Assembly (NCBI GenBank): GCA_028753945.1
Contig: JAPNXP010000008.1
Span: forward strand, 2,046,001 to 2,110,000
Direction: 5' to 3'
Source of the DNA: Hexactinellida sp. DTS-2022
Taxonomy: Eukaryota; Porifera; Hexactinellida
Length of the DNA stretch: 64,000 nucleotides
The translations under genes were made by a program, and so were the position numbers. A model generated the notes under the pieces. It was not told where the DNA came from. It saw nothing but the letters and a program-made list of their open reading frames with translations, and searched no databases. Below, piece after piece: positions 21,428 to 32,720 of this stretch (the first letter of the stretch is position 1; every line of letters starts with the position of its first letter).

Positions 21428-23162
21428 AATGGCTACAGCCACTAAATCATCCAAAGTCGTTTTGTTTGATTTATTTGATGTTCCAGAAACAGAGGGAAAT
21501 CTAAAAGCCAAGTGCAATCTCTGAAATTCCATGATATCAGCATCTTCGAAAGCAACATCGAATGTAATCCTTCATCTCAAGCGCAAACATTCTGTTGAGT
21601 ATGAGACAATTAACTCAACTAAGAATGTTGCATCCTTACAATCAACTCTCACATTATCAAACACATTTCCTAAGAAATTTAGTAACACTGATTCTCGTCA
21701 AGTTTTAACTTACAGATGCTACTATAAAATTTATTACTGCTGATTTGCTCTCTCTCAGTACTATTGATAGTCCTCATTTCAAAGCGCTAATGTTCTGAGC
21801 AGAACCTCGTTTTCAAATCCCCAGCCGTGAGTGCCTCTCATTTCAACTGTTGCCGGAAAAGGTAGCCTTCAAGAAACTGCCGCAAATTGCGTAACTATCG
21901 ATCTTTGGAAAAATCGACAAATGCGCAGTTATTTGGGGTCACTTGTCACTACATAATGAACTTCAACTTGTATTCTGCTATGCTTGCATGTTCACGGTCC
22001 GCTGTACACACACACACACTGAATCAATATCTGAGAAACTCGATAGAATTAAATGTAATTTCAGTATCGCTAACAAGGTATCCTGTATTATTACAGCTAA
22101 TGCTTCGAATATGATCAAAGCTCTCTTACTTCCAGGTTTTGATGAAATCGATAGTTAGTATTCTCAAACCGCCGAAGGTGCTTCCGATTCTGATGATTCT
22201 GTTGATTGTGATATTTTTTCTTATATTGAAGAAATTGATCGTTTTATGTTTTTATAAGTGATGAACACATTCCGTGCTTTGCCCACACACTTCAGCTTGT
22301 GATAAAGGATGCATTCAAGGAAGCAGTTGGTATAAATAAAGTTCTTGCGAAAGTTTCTTCAATTATCTCCATGTGCGAAAATCTATACACAGTTCTGAAT
22401 TTTTGTGACAGAAAAACGTCTCCAACCAGCAAATTGTACCAGATGGAATTCTCAACTAACAATGATCCGATCAATTTTATGCATACACGTGGATAAGCTG
22501 GACTCGTTAAACACAAGGCACTACCTTACAACTTACGACCGAAATTGGAGTACTTACTCCTTTAAAAAGCAACGTTATTTATTCAGGGGTAAATGAGTGT
22601 TACCAGCAGTATTTTAGTTCATTGTATTCGTGTAATAACAGCAACTCTAGAAGAATTAAGTGTAAATACAACTCAAAATTTCTTACTGACCTGAACTCTA
22701 CTATTGAAAGATTATCACCTTATGAGAAAAAGGCCGTCTTTGATCCTCGTTTCAAGCTAGAATGGCGTAATACATTTGAAGAACTATAATGCTCAAAAAA
22801 CAGAATTGTGTCTGATTGTTGAAAAAGAGATTGACAGAAACGCTAAATATAAGAATAGAGGAATCAGTAGTAGAACCTACCGCAAAGAGAAATACGGGTT
22901 TTAAAAATAAGTTAATATGTACGAAATAACCAAGAAGATATTTCTGATGGTAACAGATGCTGTAAGAGCTGAAATTGTAGGATACTTCACAATGCCTTGT
23001 TTACCAGAGGACACGAATCCCCTGGTATATTGGAAAGATCACAAGTTTAAATTTCCAACGCTAGTAAGACTATTTCCAAATTTTTGCATGTGTCTGGAAC
23101 ATCCGCTCCGGTAGAAAGACTTTTCAGTATAGCTGGTAAATCTTTCGTCCCGAAAGATGCTC
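21428..23162 (+). pseudogene. ZBED-type hAT transposase, decayed
   Basis: In order, across several frames: a BED zinc finger near 21450-21610 (KAKCNL, then SKATSNVILHLKRKHSVEY), in which the second zinc Cys codon of CNLC is TGA. Next a catalytic-domain block at 21930-22150 (LLPGFDEIDS preceded by ITANASNMIKA). Then the HIPCFAHTLQLVIKDAF block at about 22270. Then FDPRFKLEWRN near 22740. Last the hATC dimerisation domain (NPLVYWKDHKFKFPTL, then TSAPVERLFSIAGKSF) up to 23160. The final hATC residues (about SDKN, then FETLMFVRSN) lie beyond the insertion at 25190-25240. It cannot be active. Confidence 0.88.
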
Positions 23163-23279
23163 CTTAACCGTAGACTGCCTAACTGATACACGTGTATCAG
23201 GAGGAAAACTTGACGCTAAAATTATTCAAATTTACTGAAAATTTGGATTTAGACATTGTTTTGTATTATCTATCGAATT

Positions 23280-24132
23280 CAGTTGAAACCGGATATTTTT
23301 AACACATTCTTTTAACGAAAATTTGTTAAAAATATCCGATTGTTAAAAATACCCGATTTTACAACAACAACAATAGTTAATTATTTACAAGAAAATATGT
23401 TAAGGACACTTTTTCTACAGTTTTTTGCAGATTTGAAAGATATTTTTTGTTTTAGATTCCCAGCGGCGAGATATTTCCAAAAATGCAATAATATTCGGCC
23501 TAGGTAACATAGAAAAAATTTAAAATTTGAAAAACACTTTATGTAATACACAAGTTATTTCCTCTTAATGATTAAGACTTGTTTCCTGTTTTATTACTTA
23601 GAGAAGCTTCTTATCTATCATATGAATGTACAACTTCTTTTGATTACTTATGAGTTCAATTTTTCATCAATGACAGTGGACATCACTTTATCATTAGAAA
23701 ATTAAATATAATTACAAAGAAAAGTTACAAATGAAATCCCTACATTGATATGATAGAACTAATTGAGAGCTGTCCAAAACCGTTGAGATTTTGTTTCTAG
23801 GTTGTATATGAGCCAAAATGTGTCCTACATATCGACAAAAGTTGCGACTGGAGATGGCGGGGTCAGAAAAATGACCCCTTACAGGAGTGGCTTAGGTGGA
23901 GGTCACAAAAAAGTCGGTATTATTAAAAGTTTTCAATATTTCTATACAAAATTTGAATTGGAGATGCGGCATAGGCTGTTCTATCCATAAATGATATAAG
24001 ACCTAAAAGTGACAAAGTACCCGAAATTGGTAAATTTCAGAGTATACTGCACTGGGATACTGCAACCTTATTAATCTTAAATATATCCGATTGTTAAAAA
24101 TATCCGGTGCTAAAAATATCCGGTTTCAACTG
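23280..24132. mobile_element. Tigger/pogo-like MITE inside piggyBac-like copy 2
   Basis: Inverted ends start CAGTTGAAACCGGATATTTT and carry several further AAAATATCCG units on each side. It is flanked by TT and TA. piggyBac-like copies 1 and 3 lack this segment at the equivalent position (within GAATT..CATTCA), so the empty site is visible. No intact transposase is seen; the ORF-like stretch at 23802-23990 shows no family motif. Confidence 0.82.
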
Positions 24133-24538
24133 TACATTCAGAAAATCAAAATTTTCAGAATTTGTGATGATGACGTAGCATAAAAGTGAACTGCACCACA
24201 TGCCTGGCACCTACTTTTGTATATAGGAATTGAGAAAATTTCACCGTGGGAATGCCAATAAAAAGATATTAGACTAAATAATATCTTTTTAGCATATTTG
24301 GTTAGCCTAAAATAGAGTTATAATAGATATAACTCGAAAATGTGTATTTTTCCGCAATCCATGGTTCATCAAAAGTAAATTTGTCAATTTTTTAAAAATG
24401 ACGTAAGGTACGTAGACTGAGGGACAATTGTTCAAATTTTGGGATCTGATAACTAATAATATAGTCGTAATTGTTCATGTTTAGAAACAAACGATTACTT
24501 ATATGGTATGGGGGTATTATCTATTTTACGGGAATATA

Positions 24539-25018
24539 CACTACCCGGACAAAAGTATTCGACCACCCAACATTTTCCAAATGAAAATAGTACTATAGTG
24601 GGGTTAACAATGGAAGATGGTGTTTTAAAATTACATGAGATATTGATACTTCGATTACATATTCGTATTCTGCACATTCGAATTAACAATTGTAGGAGCT
24701 TTCAATTTAATCCCTTTTTGATTTGGTTAAAAATTATCTTCCTATGCCACTATGCACCACTTTTCCAAAATTGCCACTATTGGAGATATGGGAACTGGTG
24801 GCACATGTTGCCATTTGATGATAATTTTCAACCGAATTAATATGTAATCAATTGGAAGCATCTACAATGGGTAATTCGATTGCGTAGAATACGAATCTGA
24901 ATTCAAAATAACAATATGTCATAAAGTTTTAATACATTGAACAATATTATTAGGCCTACTATAGTACTATTTTCAATGGGAAAATGTTGGGTGGTCGAAT
25001 ACTTTTGTCCGGGTACTG
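24539..25018. mobile_element. Tc1/mariner-like MITE inside piggyBac-like copy 2
   Basis: Long inverted ends of about 60 bp start CACTACCCGGACAAAAGTAT on the left and CAGTACCCGGACAAAAGTAT on the right, read inward. They are flanked by the TA dinucleotide on both sides (24537-24538, 25019-25020). It is 480 bp with no transposase. The end sequence is of the ACAAAAGTATTCG type widespread among Tc1-like elements. Confidence 0.88.
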
Positions 25019-25520
25019 TATGTCTCATCACATTATGTCAAATCCTTGCTGAATTTTTTCAAAAATTTCAGCATTTTCATATATTATTGTCCTCTTATTG
25101 GATTACAAATTAATAGGTTCTAAATATATAATACAAAGAACTGTAGTGTTTACAATTTTCCGGAAATTCTGCCCGGTAGTCTTCAGTTAAGTGATAAAAA
25201 CATTCGAAACTTTAATGTTTGTTAGGAGTAATATGGATTAGTTATTTACTTTATTTCCAGTGCATCTTTAGTTATCACTTGTATCGAAATAGAACTCTAT
25301 AATTTGGTAGTTTTATGGTATATAGTCATCCATTAGTTAAAAATCAGTGTAATGTCTAACTACAAGTCTACAACCTATTTCGCTAATATGATTTAAACAG
25401 TATTTAAATACATTTGAAGAATATTTTTAATGTATTTAAATACTTTTGAATTTCGGGAAAAAGTATTTGTATTGTATTTAAATACTTTTGAATGTATTTG
25501 ACCCCAGCCCTGGTCGAGAG

Positions 25521-26053
25521 TGTCATCTTTGGATCTTTCTAGTTAATATGTCTGATTCCGCTATGTTTTTTTTTTTATCTCGGTAGTTAATCCTTTCGGT
25601 TGTTCAATATGACAGGGTTTAATTTAGGGGGGTTGGACATTTTCCCGACCCCCCTTGCTTAAGTGTCTGGATGAAACAAAGCACGGCATTAATCTTTTTT
25701 TATAACTAAGTTAGGCAGCCCATTTTGTTTCGAGGGTGCTTAGCATTCAGGAAGGTGTGCAATGATGGGCAGCGGTAATTATACGATCTCCCATGTGATT
25801 GGTTGGTGGGTATGGAATTTTTTGCCTTGTGCGATGGTGGTGTGGGGCTTGAATATTGTTTCCAGATGTGGCTCCCATTTGGACTTGATAGTAGATTCCT
25901 GGTGTTAGGTGGGAATGAAGCACATAGGTTCATCTGCAAGTGGCACAAGCGAAGATTGGAACCGCAAGTGGGTTTTTGGAAATATGGCGGTAGATGTTAC
26001 TGACTTTGCAAAATTATCAGTGATCATAGTCTGGGGTGTATGATTTGTCGTTT
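25521..26053. other. no gene recognised
   Basis: The overlapping open frames here (25706-25948 minus, 25803-26003 plus) show no family motif. They lie in moderately GC-richer sequence. I see no support for a gene. Confidence 0.35.
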
Positions 26054-26061
26054 ACCCGGAC

Positions 26062-26223
26062 CAGTGGCAGCGCTAGCGAGGTAGCACTGGTGGGGCATAG
26101 CCTGACTCAGGTTCGGGCATAGCCTGACTCAGGTTCGGGCATAGCCTACCTCAGGCGGGGCACACTAACTTTAATTAGGCCTGTGCCCAACCTCAGGTGG
26201 GGCACGCCCTCCCACCGCCCCTG
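26062..26223 (+). mobile_element. GGGGCA-rich hAT-like MITE, copy 2
   Basis: The ends are CAGTGGCAGCGCTAGC and CCCTCCCACCGCCCCTG. They are flanked by perfect 8-bp repeats ACCCGGAC (26054-26061 and 26224-26231). The interior includes a short tandem duplication of CATAGCCTGACTCAGGTTCG, two units. Confidence 0.92.
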
Positions 26224-26462
26224 ACCCGGACTAGTAGTTGGAGTTGCGGAGGGCGGGGCGTGTTTGTGAAAAAACGGTGACGATGTGATTAATTTCGGGG
26301 AGTTCTTGGGTGGTTATATTATTATTGTTGTTTGGAAAATGTTTACTCATTTTATTGATGCTGTACTTTATTAATTTATAATAATTTGATCTATGCACAG
26401 TGGGCTATTACGAGGTATTTAAAGTATTAGGGTTGACTCATTGATATATATATATATATGTA

Positions 26463-27048
26463 CTAGCGCGCTTCGTTTACTAGGTCGTTTCCGAAGAACA
26501 CAACCACACACCAACTACTTCGCGGTCGGTGTGTAGTTTCTATTTTGCAACATTGATAATATTTGCCAATATGAAATTTAATGATTCCGTTAACTTGTTC
26601 GCATCATTAATGTTGATGTTGTATTTAATTCTCTAATTTGTATCTCTTGGTGGGCGGGGGGGGGGGGTATTATGTGCGATTAAGTGAATTTTCATGCTTT
26701 TCGACATTTGAGAATGAAGTCACAGCTTCATGAGGTGTAGAAATTTTGAGTCGAAACCTCAGCTTGTTATCGTGTACCCAAAGTTAGCCCTATATGTTAA
26801 AAATCAATATGGAAACCGTTCAGTTTCTTCAATCAACTCGGAGCATACACACACACACACCCAGTGATTGTCTTTATATCATGTTTTTGTCCTTATATCC
26901 AAAAAGTGTCCTTATATGCTGAAGTTTTGTCCTCGTATAATATGATATAGGGACAGTTTTTACGATCTAGGGACATCGACATGAACACACACACACACAC
27001 ACACACACACTATATATATATATATATGTTTGTGTTTTAATAGTATAG
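26463..27048 (-). mobile_element. Helitron-like element (copy B-rev)
   Basis: On the minus strand the 5' end is at about 27048 (CTATACTATTAAAACACAAA). The 3' end is at 26463 (AGCGCGCTAG next to T). Internal order matches 57395-57906: GAGTTGATTGAAGAAACTGA, the TGACTTCATTCTCAAATGTC region, CGCACATAAT, and the ACCGCGAAGTAGTTGGTGTG hairpin remnant. It is expanded by AC and TA microsatellites (26845-27028), a poly-G tract at about 26655-26668 and a TGTCCTTATAT repeat zone (26872-26960). Confidence 0.75.
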
Positions 27049-27099
27049 TTATACAAATCTTGTCCCTAGATCTGGACTTTTTCCCAAAAATCCGAAATG

Positions 27100-28912
27100 T
27101 CCCCAGATCTAGTGTTTTGCTTAGGCAAAACACAGAGGTGTGTCCTATGGATATTTTTTCCGACTAAAGACCTACTTGCTCAACAACTACTAGATAAAGT
27201 TCGAATGTCCAATTTTTCAATCCAGCTTGATGAGTATGCAACTGTTTCTAGTGAGGCACTGCTTCTCATATATGTTAGATATATTTCAAACAATAATCTG
27301 CAAAATGAAATACTTCACTCAATGAATCTTACATAAAAAACGAGAGGTGCGGATATCTTTGCTGGTATGGATTGTTTCTTCAAGGAATACAATCTTAATT
27401 ATGAAAACCTCGTAGGATGTTGCACTTACGGTTCTGCAGCGATGATGGGAAAGAATATTGGCTTTAATACTCGTTTGAAAGCTGTTGCACCTCACTGCTG
27501 TATCATACATTGCTTTATTCACAAACAACCACTGGCGACTAAAAATTTTTAAATTGAACTGCATAATGTGATGAACTGGGTATATTATAAGCCCATTTTT
27601 TTTATTCCTATCCCATTTTTTTATTCCTATTTTCATTTTTTTACTCCCTTGAATAGTGAGTTTTTATCGTCTGATATCCATTTCAAGATTCCATTTCTAC
27701 CGAAAATCCATTTTTTTATTCCACGAAAACAATAAAAAACATTTTTTTATTCCTTATAAAATACACTGGTGATGAACGTTTGCGTAAAAGTGGTAAATCT
27801 TCTCAAAGCAAAATCTCTCAACTCAAGACTTTTCTCTGAGCTATGTTCTGATGAGAAATATAAAACTCTACTTCTGCATACAGAAGTAAGGTGGCTCTCT
27901 CGTGGACGTGTCCTTGGACGACTTTTTGAATTGTGATAAAGTCAGATAATTCCTGAGCGATACTGAAAGTGAGCACACAACATATTTCAGTCATACGAGT
28001 CCATGTTGCGTCTGGCGTACCTACCTGACATTTTTGATCATTTCAACCTTGCAAATTTGAAATTACAAGGCCATTAAACTACAGTTATTGATTGTAAACA
28101 AGTAATGAATAGCTCTTGTAAGCGCCTCAAACTCTGGTATGCTAAACTTCGGCGTGGTAATACTGAGATTTTTCCGGGTCTCAGCGAAATTCTTGAGGAA
28201 ACTTTATCATCTTCCTTGATAAAAGAATTTGTGGGGCATATGACGAATCTAGAATCTGAAATCGCTACGCACTTCATGGAAATTCAGGACCCTGAAAAAC
28301 TTTACTTTGTATCTACCCGTTCACTGCAGCTACGGAAGATGTTTATCACATTTCTAGCGCAGCTGAAGAAGAATTGATAGACATACAAAATAACATTGCT
28401 GCAAAGCGATTTTGCGAGAAAGAGGGCTTTATAAACTTCTGGATTGAAAAAGGACATACACTGGCTCCAATTCTTAACGCCATTGCATTCAATAATTGTA
28501 TCTTACTGTTTGCGACAACATACTTAGCGGAAACAGCTTCAGTGCAGTCACGGTCTTCAAAACTAAGGCTCGCAATCGTCTTGTTATTCATAACGATCTC
28601 AGAATGGCACTGACTAACATTGTTCCTAATATAGAAGAACTTATGAGACTTTACCAATGACAAGGATGTCATTAGATTACAAGTTTTACGCTGCAATTCA
28701 CTCGTATTTTCTTACATTAAAATATTTGTATTGATGATTTCAATAAAATGTAAATTATGGGTTCCAACACGTTCTCGGAAATTATAGCATAAATTATTTG
28801 CAAATGTTCATATCCAGCTCATTTCAATTTCTATATCTACATTGACCCTAGGGTCCGCGATAAATAGCTATTAAGAAGGGGTCCTCAAATCAAAAAAGGT
28901 TGCGGACTACTG
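27100..28912 (+). pseudogene. FAM200/ZBED5-type hAT transposase, decayed, with right end
   Basis: The blocks in order are FSIQLDEYATVSSEALLLIY near 27210, then FAGMDCFFKEY and MMGKNIGFNTRLKAVAP (27357-27550). Then LLLHTEVRWLSRGRVLGRLF near 27870. Then KLWYAKLRRGNTEIFPGL (28123-28180) and a C-terminal hATC-like part (FWIEKGHTLAPILNAIAFNN and TYLAETASVQ, 28434-28570). This order matches the DUF4371-type hAT proteins related to ZBED5, FAM200 and SCAND3. Frameshifts lie near 27335, 27550, 27935 and 28375. The right end AGGTTGCGGACTACTG ends at 28912; no matching left end was found. Confidence 0.87.
27566..27772. repeat. T-rich simple repeat insertion in the hAT pseudogene
   Basis: Irregular tandem CCCATTTTTTTATTCCTAT units interrupt the transposase between the HCFIHKQPLATKNF block and the VNLLKAKSLNSRLFSELC block. 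Those two blocks are adjacent in the family. Confidence 0.65.
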
Positions 28913-29124
28913 CTCTAGATCATGAGGATTACAAATGACATGGAAGTACGGGAGCTATTCACTCATTTGGAAAGATCTACCTCGCATTTTACGCAACAGA
29001 AATGTGCTCCCAGGGATCATCTTGATCCCCAATCTTGCAAACAAAATTCCCCACGAATATGGCGGAGGGAATCCGGGTCGTTTAAACTTTAAACATTACA
29101 CGATACATTATTATAAGCAGATTA

Positions 29125-29263
29125 CTTATATGGAGCTCAGTTACTGGTAACTGAACTGCCATATATGGAAGTGTTTGAATTCTAAAAGACCCATAAGCTC
29201 AGAAATGAAATTTATAAATAAATAAAAACCACTTCAGTTACCAGTAACTCAGCTCCATATAAG
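29125..29263. repeat. inverted repeat, 31-bp arms
   Basis: 29125-29155 (CTTATATGGAGCTCAGTTAC...) and 29233-29263 are reverse complements at 30 of 31 positions. They are separated by 77 bp. The arms themselves contain the small palindrome AGTTACTGGTAACT. The unit is probably a tiny MITE, but no clear target duplication was found. Confidence 0.75.
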
Positions 29264-29651
29264 TATTTTGTATTATAAAGATATAAAATAATAATATAAT
29301 CAGATAATGTTCTTCGAGAAATAGCTATTCTATTTACAAAGTTAGATTATTCACATAATACTTAACAAAGCATAAAAATTCTAAGTAGAAACAAATTTGT
29401 AAACAGGATTTTGATTTTAGGATTTCTCAGAATCCTTACGTCATGGAGGAAAACTAATTGACATTTTCTTGGAAACAATGACCATGTACTCAAGAAGCAA
29501 AATATTTGTCGGACAGTGTTATTGATTATATTGGGAATATACTCCTAGCGAAATCATGGCTTTCAATTAATGCCTAAGGTAAAATTTGCACAGGAGATAT
29601 TTAATCATTCAAATCCTGCTAACCTTCACCACGTGCAGCAATTTGGGTATG

Positions 29652-29750
29652 ATGCTTTGTAGGCATGATAATTACTGCTCTACCTGTAGTCATTTAATTG
29701 AAGAATTAGGACAACGATGTCCCGATTGTCGTTCTCTCATTGAGACTTGA
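29652..29750 (+). pseudogene. RING-finger C-terminal half-like fragment
   Basis: A short open frame reads LCRHDNYCSTCSHLI and then CPDCRSLIET before a stop. The spacing C-x-H-x3-C-x2-C-x10-C-x2-C is that of the second half of a C3HC4 RING finger, typically at the C-terminus of E3 ligases. The first two zinc ligand pairs are not recognisable upstream in any frame. A TTTGTAG just before AGGCAT could be a splice acceptor, so it may be the last exon of a gene, a retained pseudogene piece or a transposon passenger. Confidence 0.4.
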
Positions 29751-29904
29751 TTTAAAATATCTAATTTATTCATAAATATTTATAATAATATTTTATCTTC
29801 ATTAATTGATTATTATACTTGTGCTACAGTTCCTAGAAATATTATCTTCACTAAATACACTACATTCATTATTTTCTAAGAATTTCTCCTTATAGATTTT
29901 GATG

Positions 29905-30107
29905 TGTCACAAATTACAATAGTCTTAAAAACCATTCTTACAAGTGACATTCGTCTTAAATAGTAATTCTAACAAGTGACAGCTGTCCTAAAAACAATTC
30001 TTGCAAGTGACAGTGTTCTTATATTTTGATTCTTGCAAGTGTCACTAGTCCTCTAAACAATTTGACAGGTAACTGCAGTCTTAAAAACCTTTCTGACAAG
30101 TATTAGT
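29905..30107. repeat. diverged tandem repeat of about 39 bp
   Basis: About five units of the form TCTTAAAAACNATTCTTACAAGTGACA are visible between 29905 and 30107, each with substitutions or small indels. No coding is evident. Confidence 0.65.
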
Positions 30108-30878
30108 TAGGAATATTCTGAAAAATGATGACCTCAAAATTTTGACAAACTCATGCACATCCAAAATACAACAATATAGTTGCAACAGCACATCCATGGT
30201 TAATCCATTGTATCACGTGGGCGCCTCAAATTATCCCAACAAGTTCAAAAAGGAGGCCACCACGTTGGAAGGTATCATTGATTGGGGAAACGTCTTATTA
30301 CAGTTAATTGACTTCAGCTTGTTCTTTTTGTTCTACACCCTTTAATTCCTTTAGTATATAAATTATAATTTTAAGAAATAAATTCGCATCTTAATAAATT
30401 TGTGATAATTTTATCCTAAACATGGTAATTTCACATCAAATTGGTAGTTAGGGAATTTTAGCCCAAATTATAGGTCAACCTCGAAAAAAATTGTTACCAA
30501 ACAATTTCTACACTAGCGTCTTCTTCTGTCTCCGAATAAACATAGAAAAAAAGTTGCAAGCCCAAAGCTGTGAGGAAATTTTTTTACACCCCTTCAAACC
30601 TGGGGACCAGGGGCCAAAAATCGCCGATATTTTACCTTTTTTTTTTCATTAAAATCAATTTATATGGTGTATTTTGGAACAAGGAATTTTTTAGACCCAC
30701 CCATTTTATGCTAGCATTAATAGAACCTCTCGAACTTTGAGCATTTACTCGAAAAATTCGAATATCTGAAACCTAATACTACAAAAGTTAGGCCCAAAAA
30801 ATAAATTACTTGTTTAATATTCCCGCCCGTCCCAATTTTTACACTCCGTCCGGATTCATTTACTATTAACTTATGAAC

Positions 30879-31571
30879 TTAACTGTAGACTGCCTACTGA
30901 TACACGTTGTGCCAGCAGGAAAACAGGTCGATCAAATAATTCAAATTTCAAGAAAATTGGGATTTAGACATGGTTTTGTACTCTCTATCGATTTCATTCA
31001 AAAAATCAAAATTTTCAGAAATTGTTATGATGATGTAGCAGAAAAGTGAACTGCTCCACTTGCCCGCCACTTGCTTTTCTAAATTATAAATGTTCTAATT
31101 TCACCGTAGAAATACCCGAAAGAAGATATTAGACTAAATAATATCTATTTTAGTATATTTGGTTTGACTAATACAGAGTTGTGATAGATATAACTCAAAT
31201 ATATGTAATTTTTCGTAATCCATGGTTCATCAAAAACAAATTTGCCGATTTTTTTAAAAAGATGTAACTTTCGTTTAGTGAATCGTATTTGTTCAATTTT
31301 TGAGATCTGATGACTAATAAGATAGTCGTAATTATTCAAGTTTAAAAACAAAGGATTACTTACATGTTAACGGAGTTATATCGATTTAAAGAGAAAGTAT
31401 GTGACATCACTTTTTGTCGAAATCCTTTAGTAAATTTTTTCAAAAATTCTAGAATGTTGATATATTATTGTGCTCTTGTTGGATTTCAAATTATTAGGTT
31501 CTAAATATTAAATTCAAAGAACTACAGGGTATGCTATTTTCCTGAAAATCACTCCGGCAGTCTACGGTTAA
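30879..31571. mobile_element. piggyBac-like MITE, copy 3 (TTAA target)
   Basis: TTAA at 30879-30882 and 31568-31571 flanks CTGTAGACTGCC and GGCAGTCTACGG ends. It is 693 bp, homologous to copies 1 and 2 throughout (CTGATACACGTTGTGCCAGC near the start, TAGACTAAATAATATCT inside). The opposite arm of the large inverted repeat has a single TTAA here, so the insertion is exact. Confidence 0.92.
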
Positions 31572-32040
31572 TAGTGCAAAATATTAGCTATTGACTGATG
31601 TTAAATATTCCTAATGTATCAATTTTAATAAGTCAAGAATTTTAGAGCATTATTTTTATATTTTGGGCATTGCCTTGTGTTTTTCTAATTAAATTAAATC
31701 AGAATATGTATTTTATTTGATATTGGATATGTTGTTTCATATTAATGGAATTAAAAAGAAAAAGAAAATCCCGTCCGCCGTCCTTATTTTCTAAAAAATC
31801 TGGATTATAAACAAGTAAATTTTTTACATGTATTTATGTTGCGGTGTGTACCCACACACACTGTCATGTTAGTGTGTGCAGGTACACACTGCTGTATGAC
31901 CGCACACAATCAGTGTATTAGTGTGTGCGGGCACACACTGGTACCTGCACACAATTAATGACTAGACTACATTGTCTCAATAAACACTAAGGAGTTTGTG
32001 TAATTGCGAAAGAGATCGAATGCCGGCTGCTATCCTCGTG

Positions 32041-32421
32041 CAGTGTTCCCCCTAAGCCAAGTTATGGGTCTCATTCGACCGGCCTCGTGCCAGCTTTCAT
32101 CGACTGATAAATTTCAAAAAGGACAATAAACGGCTGGAGAATACGACACTTTTTAACACATGAATACAATATATGACGCTCTCACGGTAAAAACTCTAAA
32201 AGGCGTGCTTTTACTATGCTTACATACTACACGCAACCTTCAAATTAAATAGGAACCATTCTTCATCCCGGTAAATGGTCTTGCTTTCGATTTTGAGGGG
32301 TGAAAATACATTTTGGAAGTCATAATGAGCGGCTGCAGAGTCTATTTGACCGGCCGCTGGGTGATTAAATTGGTGTTTTGACCGGCCAGCCGGCCGGTCA
32401 AAAGGTTTAGGGGGAACACTG
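32041..32421. mobile_element. hAT-like MITE, 381 bp
   Basis: The ends are CAGTGTTCCCCCTAAGCC and GGTTTAGGGGGAACACTG. They are flanked by perfect 8-bp repeats TCCTCGTG (32033-32040 and 32422-32429). The subterminal parts contain GACCGGCC repeats. The empty site is preserved in the right arm near 36648. Confidence 0.93.
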
Positions 32422-32447
32422 TCCTCGTGTATACGGTACATACAAAC

Positions 32448-32695
32448 CAGGGAATGAAAGGTTCACGAACGAACTTATTGAACTTGAACTGAACGAACTG
32501 AACGCAAGACTTTGATGGCATTTACGCTGGACGAACTGAACGAACGTCAACGGTTGCCTGAACGGCAGTTGAACGATCTGAACGAACGCTGGTGGTGTTG
32601 AAGGTAGGAGGTGAACGTGAACGAACTGAAAGTGCGTTAATTTGAAATGAACTGAATTTGGTTTATTCAGTCCGTTCGTGAACCTTTCATTCCTG
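32448..32695. mobile_element. hAT-like MITE built of GAACGAACTGAACG repeats
   Basis: The ends are CAGGGAATGAAAGGTTCACG and the complement of CAGGAATGAAAGGTTCACGA. They are flanked by ATACAAAC (32440-32447) and ATACAATC (32696-32703), one mismatch. The 248-bp interior is mostly short GAACGAACTGAACG-like repeats. Confidence 0.88.
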
Positions 32696-32720
32696 ATACA
32701 ATCTATAATTTTTTATTCCG

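Larger units (their letters stand above)
23164..25190. mobile_element. piggyBac-like MITE, copy 2, itself interrupted twice
   Basis: It is flanked by TTAA (23164-23167 and 25187-25190), with ends CCGTAGACTGCC and a diverged CGGTAGTCTTCAG. Without its two inserts (853 and about 482 bp) it is about 690 bp, the same as copies 1 and 3. It interrupts the hATC domain between the RCS and LSD residues of the RCSLSDKN motif. Confidence 0.88.
21153..25512 (+). mobile_element. hAT element with both ends, interrupted by nested elements
   Basis: Perfect 19-bp terminal inverted repeats (CAGGGCTGGGGTCAAATAC and its complement) are flanked by 8-bp repeats GTTGAGAG (21145-21152) and GTCGAGAG (25513-25520), one mismatch. 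The subterminal regions contain repeated TATTTGAATACATTT-like words on both sides. The interior carries a ZBED-type hAT transposase pseudogene. Removing the piggyBac-like insertion (23164-25190) gives an element of about 2.3 kb, a normal size for a complete hAT element. Confidence 0.92.
30449..32720 (+). mobile_element. left arm of a very large inverted repeat
   Basis: This arm is the reverse complement of 36606-37535 once three inserts (piggyBac-like 30879-31571 and hAT MITEs 32041-32421 and 32448-32695) are removed. The core is then about 0.93 kb. Shared landmarks in order: AATTGTTACCAAACAATTTC, CACAGCTTTGGGC-type word, CCTGGGGACCAGGGGCC, CCCGCCCGTCCCAATTTTTA, the TTTAATTAAATTAAATCAGA zone, a series of GTGTGTGC/GCACACAC words, and GCGAAAGAGATCGAATGCC. 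Confidence 0.88.

Noticed and set aside
24508..24840. 110-residue open frame
   Set aside because: It lies across the inverted ends and interior of a Tc1/mariner-like MITE and has no protein motif.
29905..30107. CRISPR-like array of short repeats
   Set aside because: The units are diverged, contiguous without spacers, and the genome is eukaryotic; it is an eroded minisatellite.
30142..30345. 67-residue open frame with two Cys
   Set aside because: No recognisable family, no splice or translation support, and it sits in intronic repeat-rich sequence.
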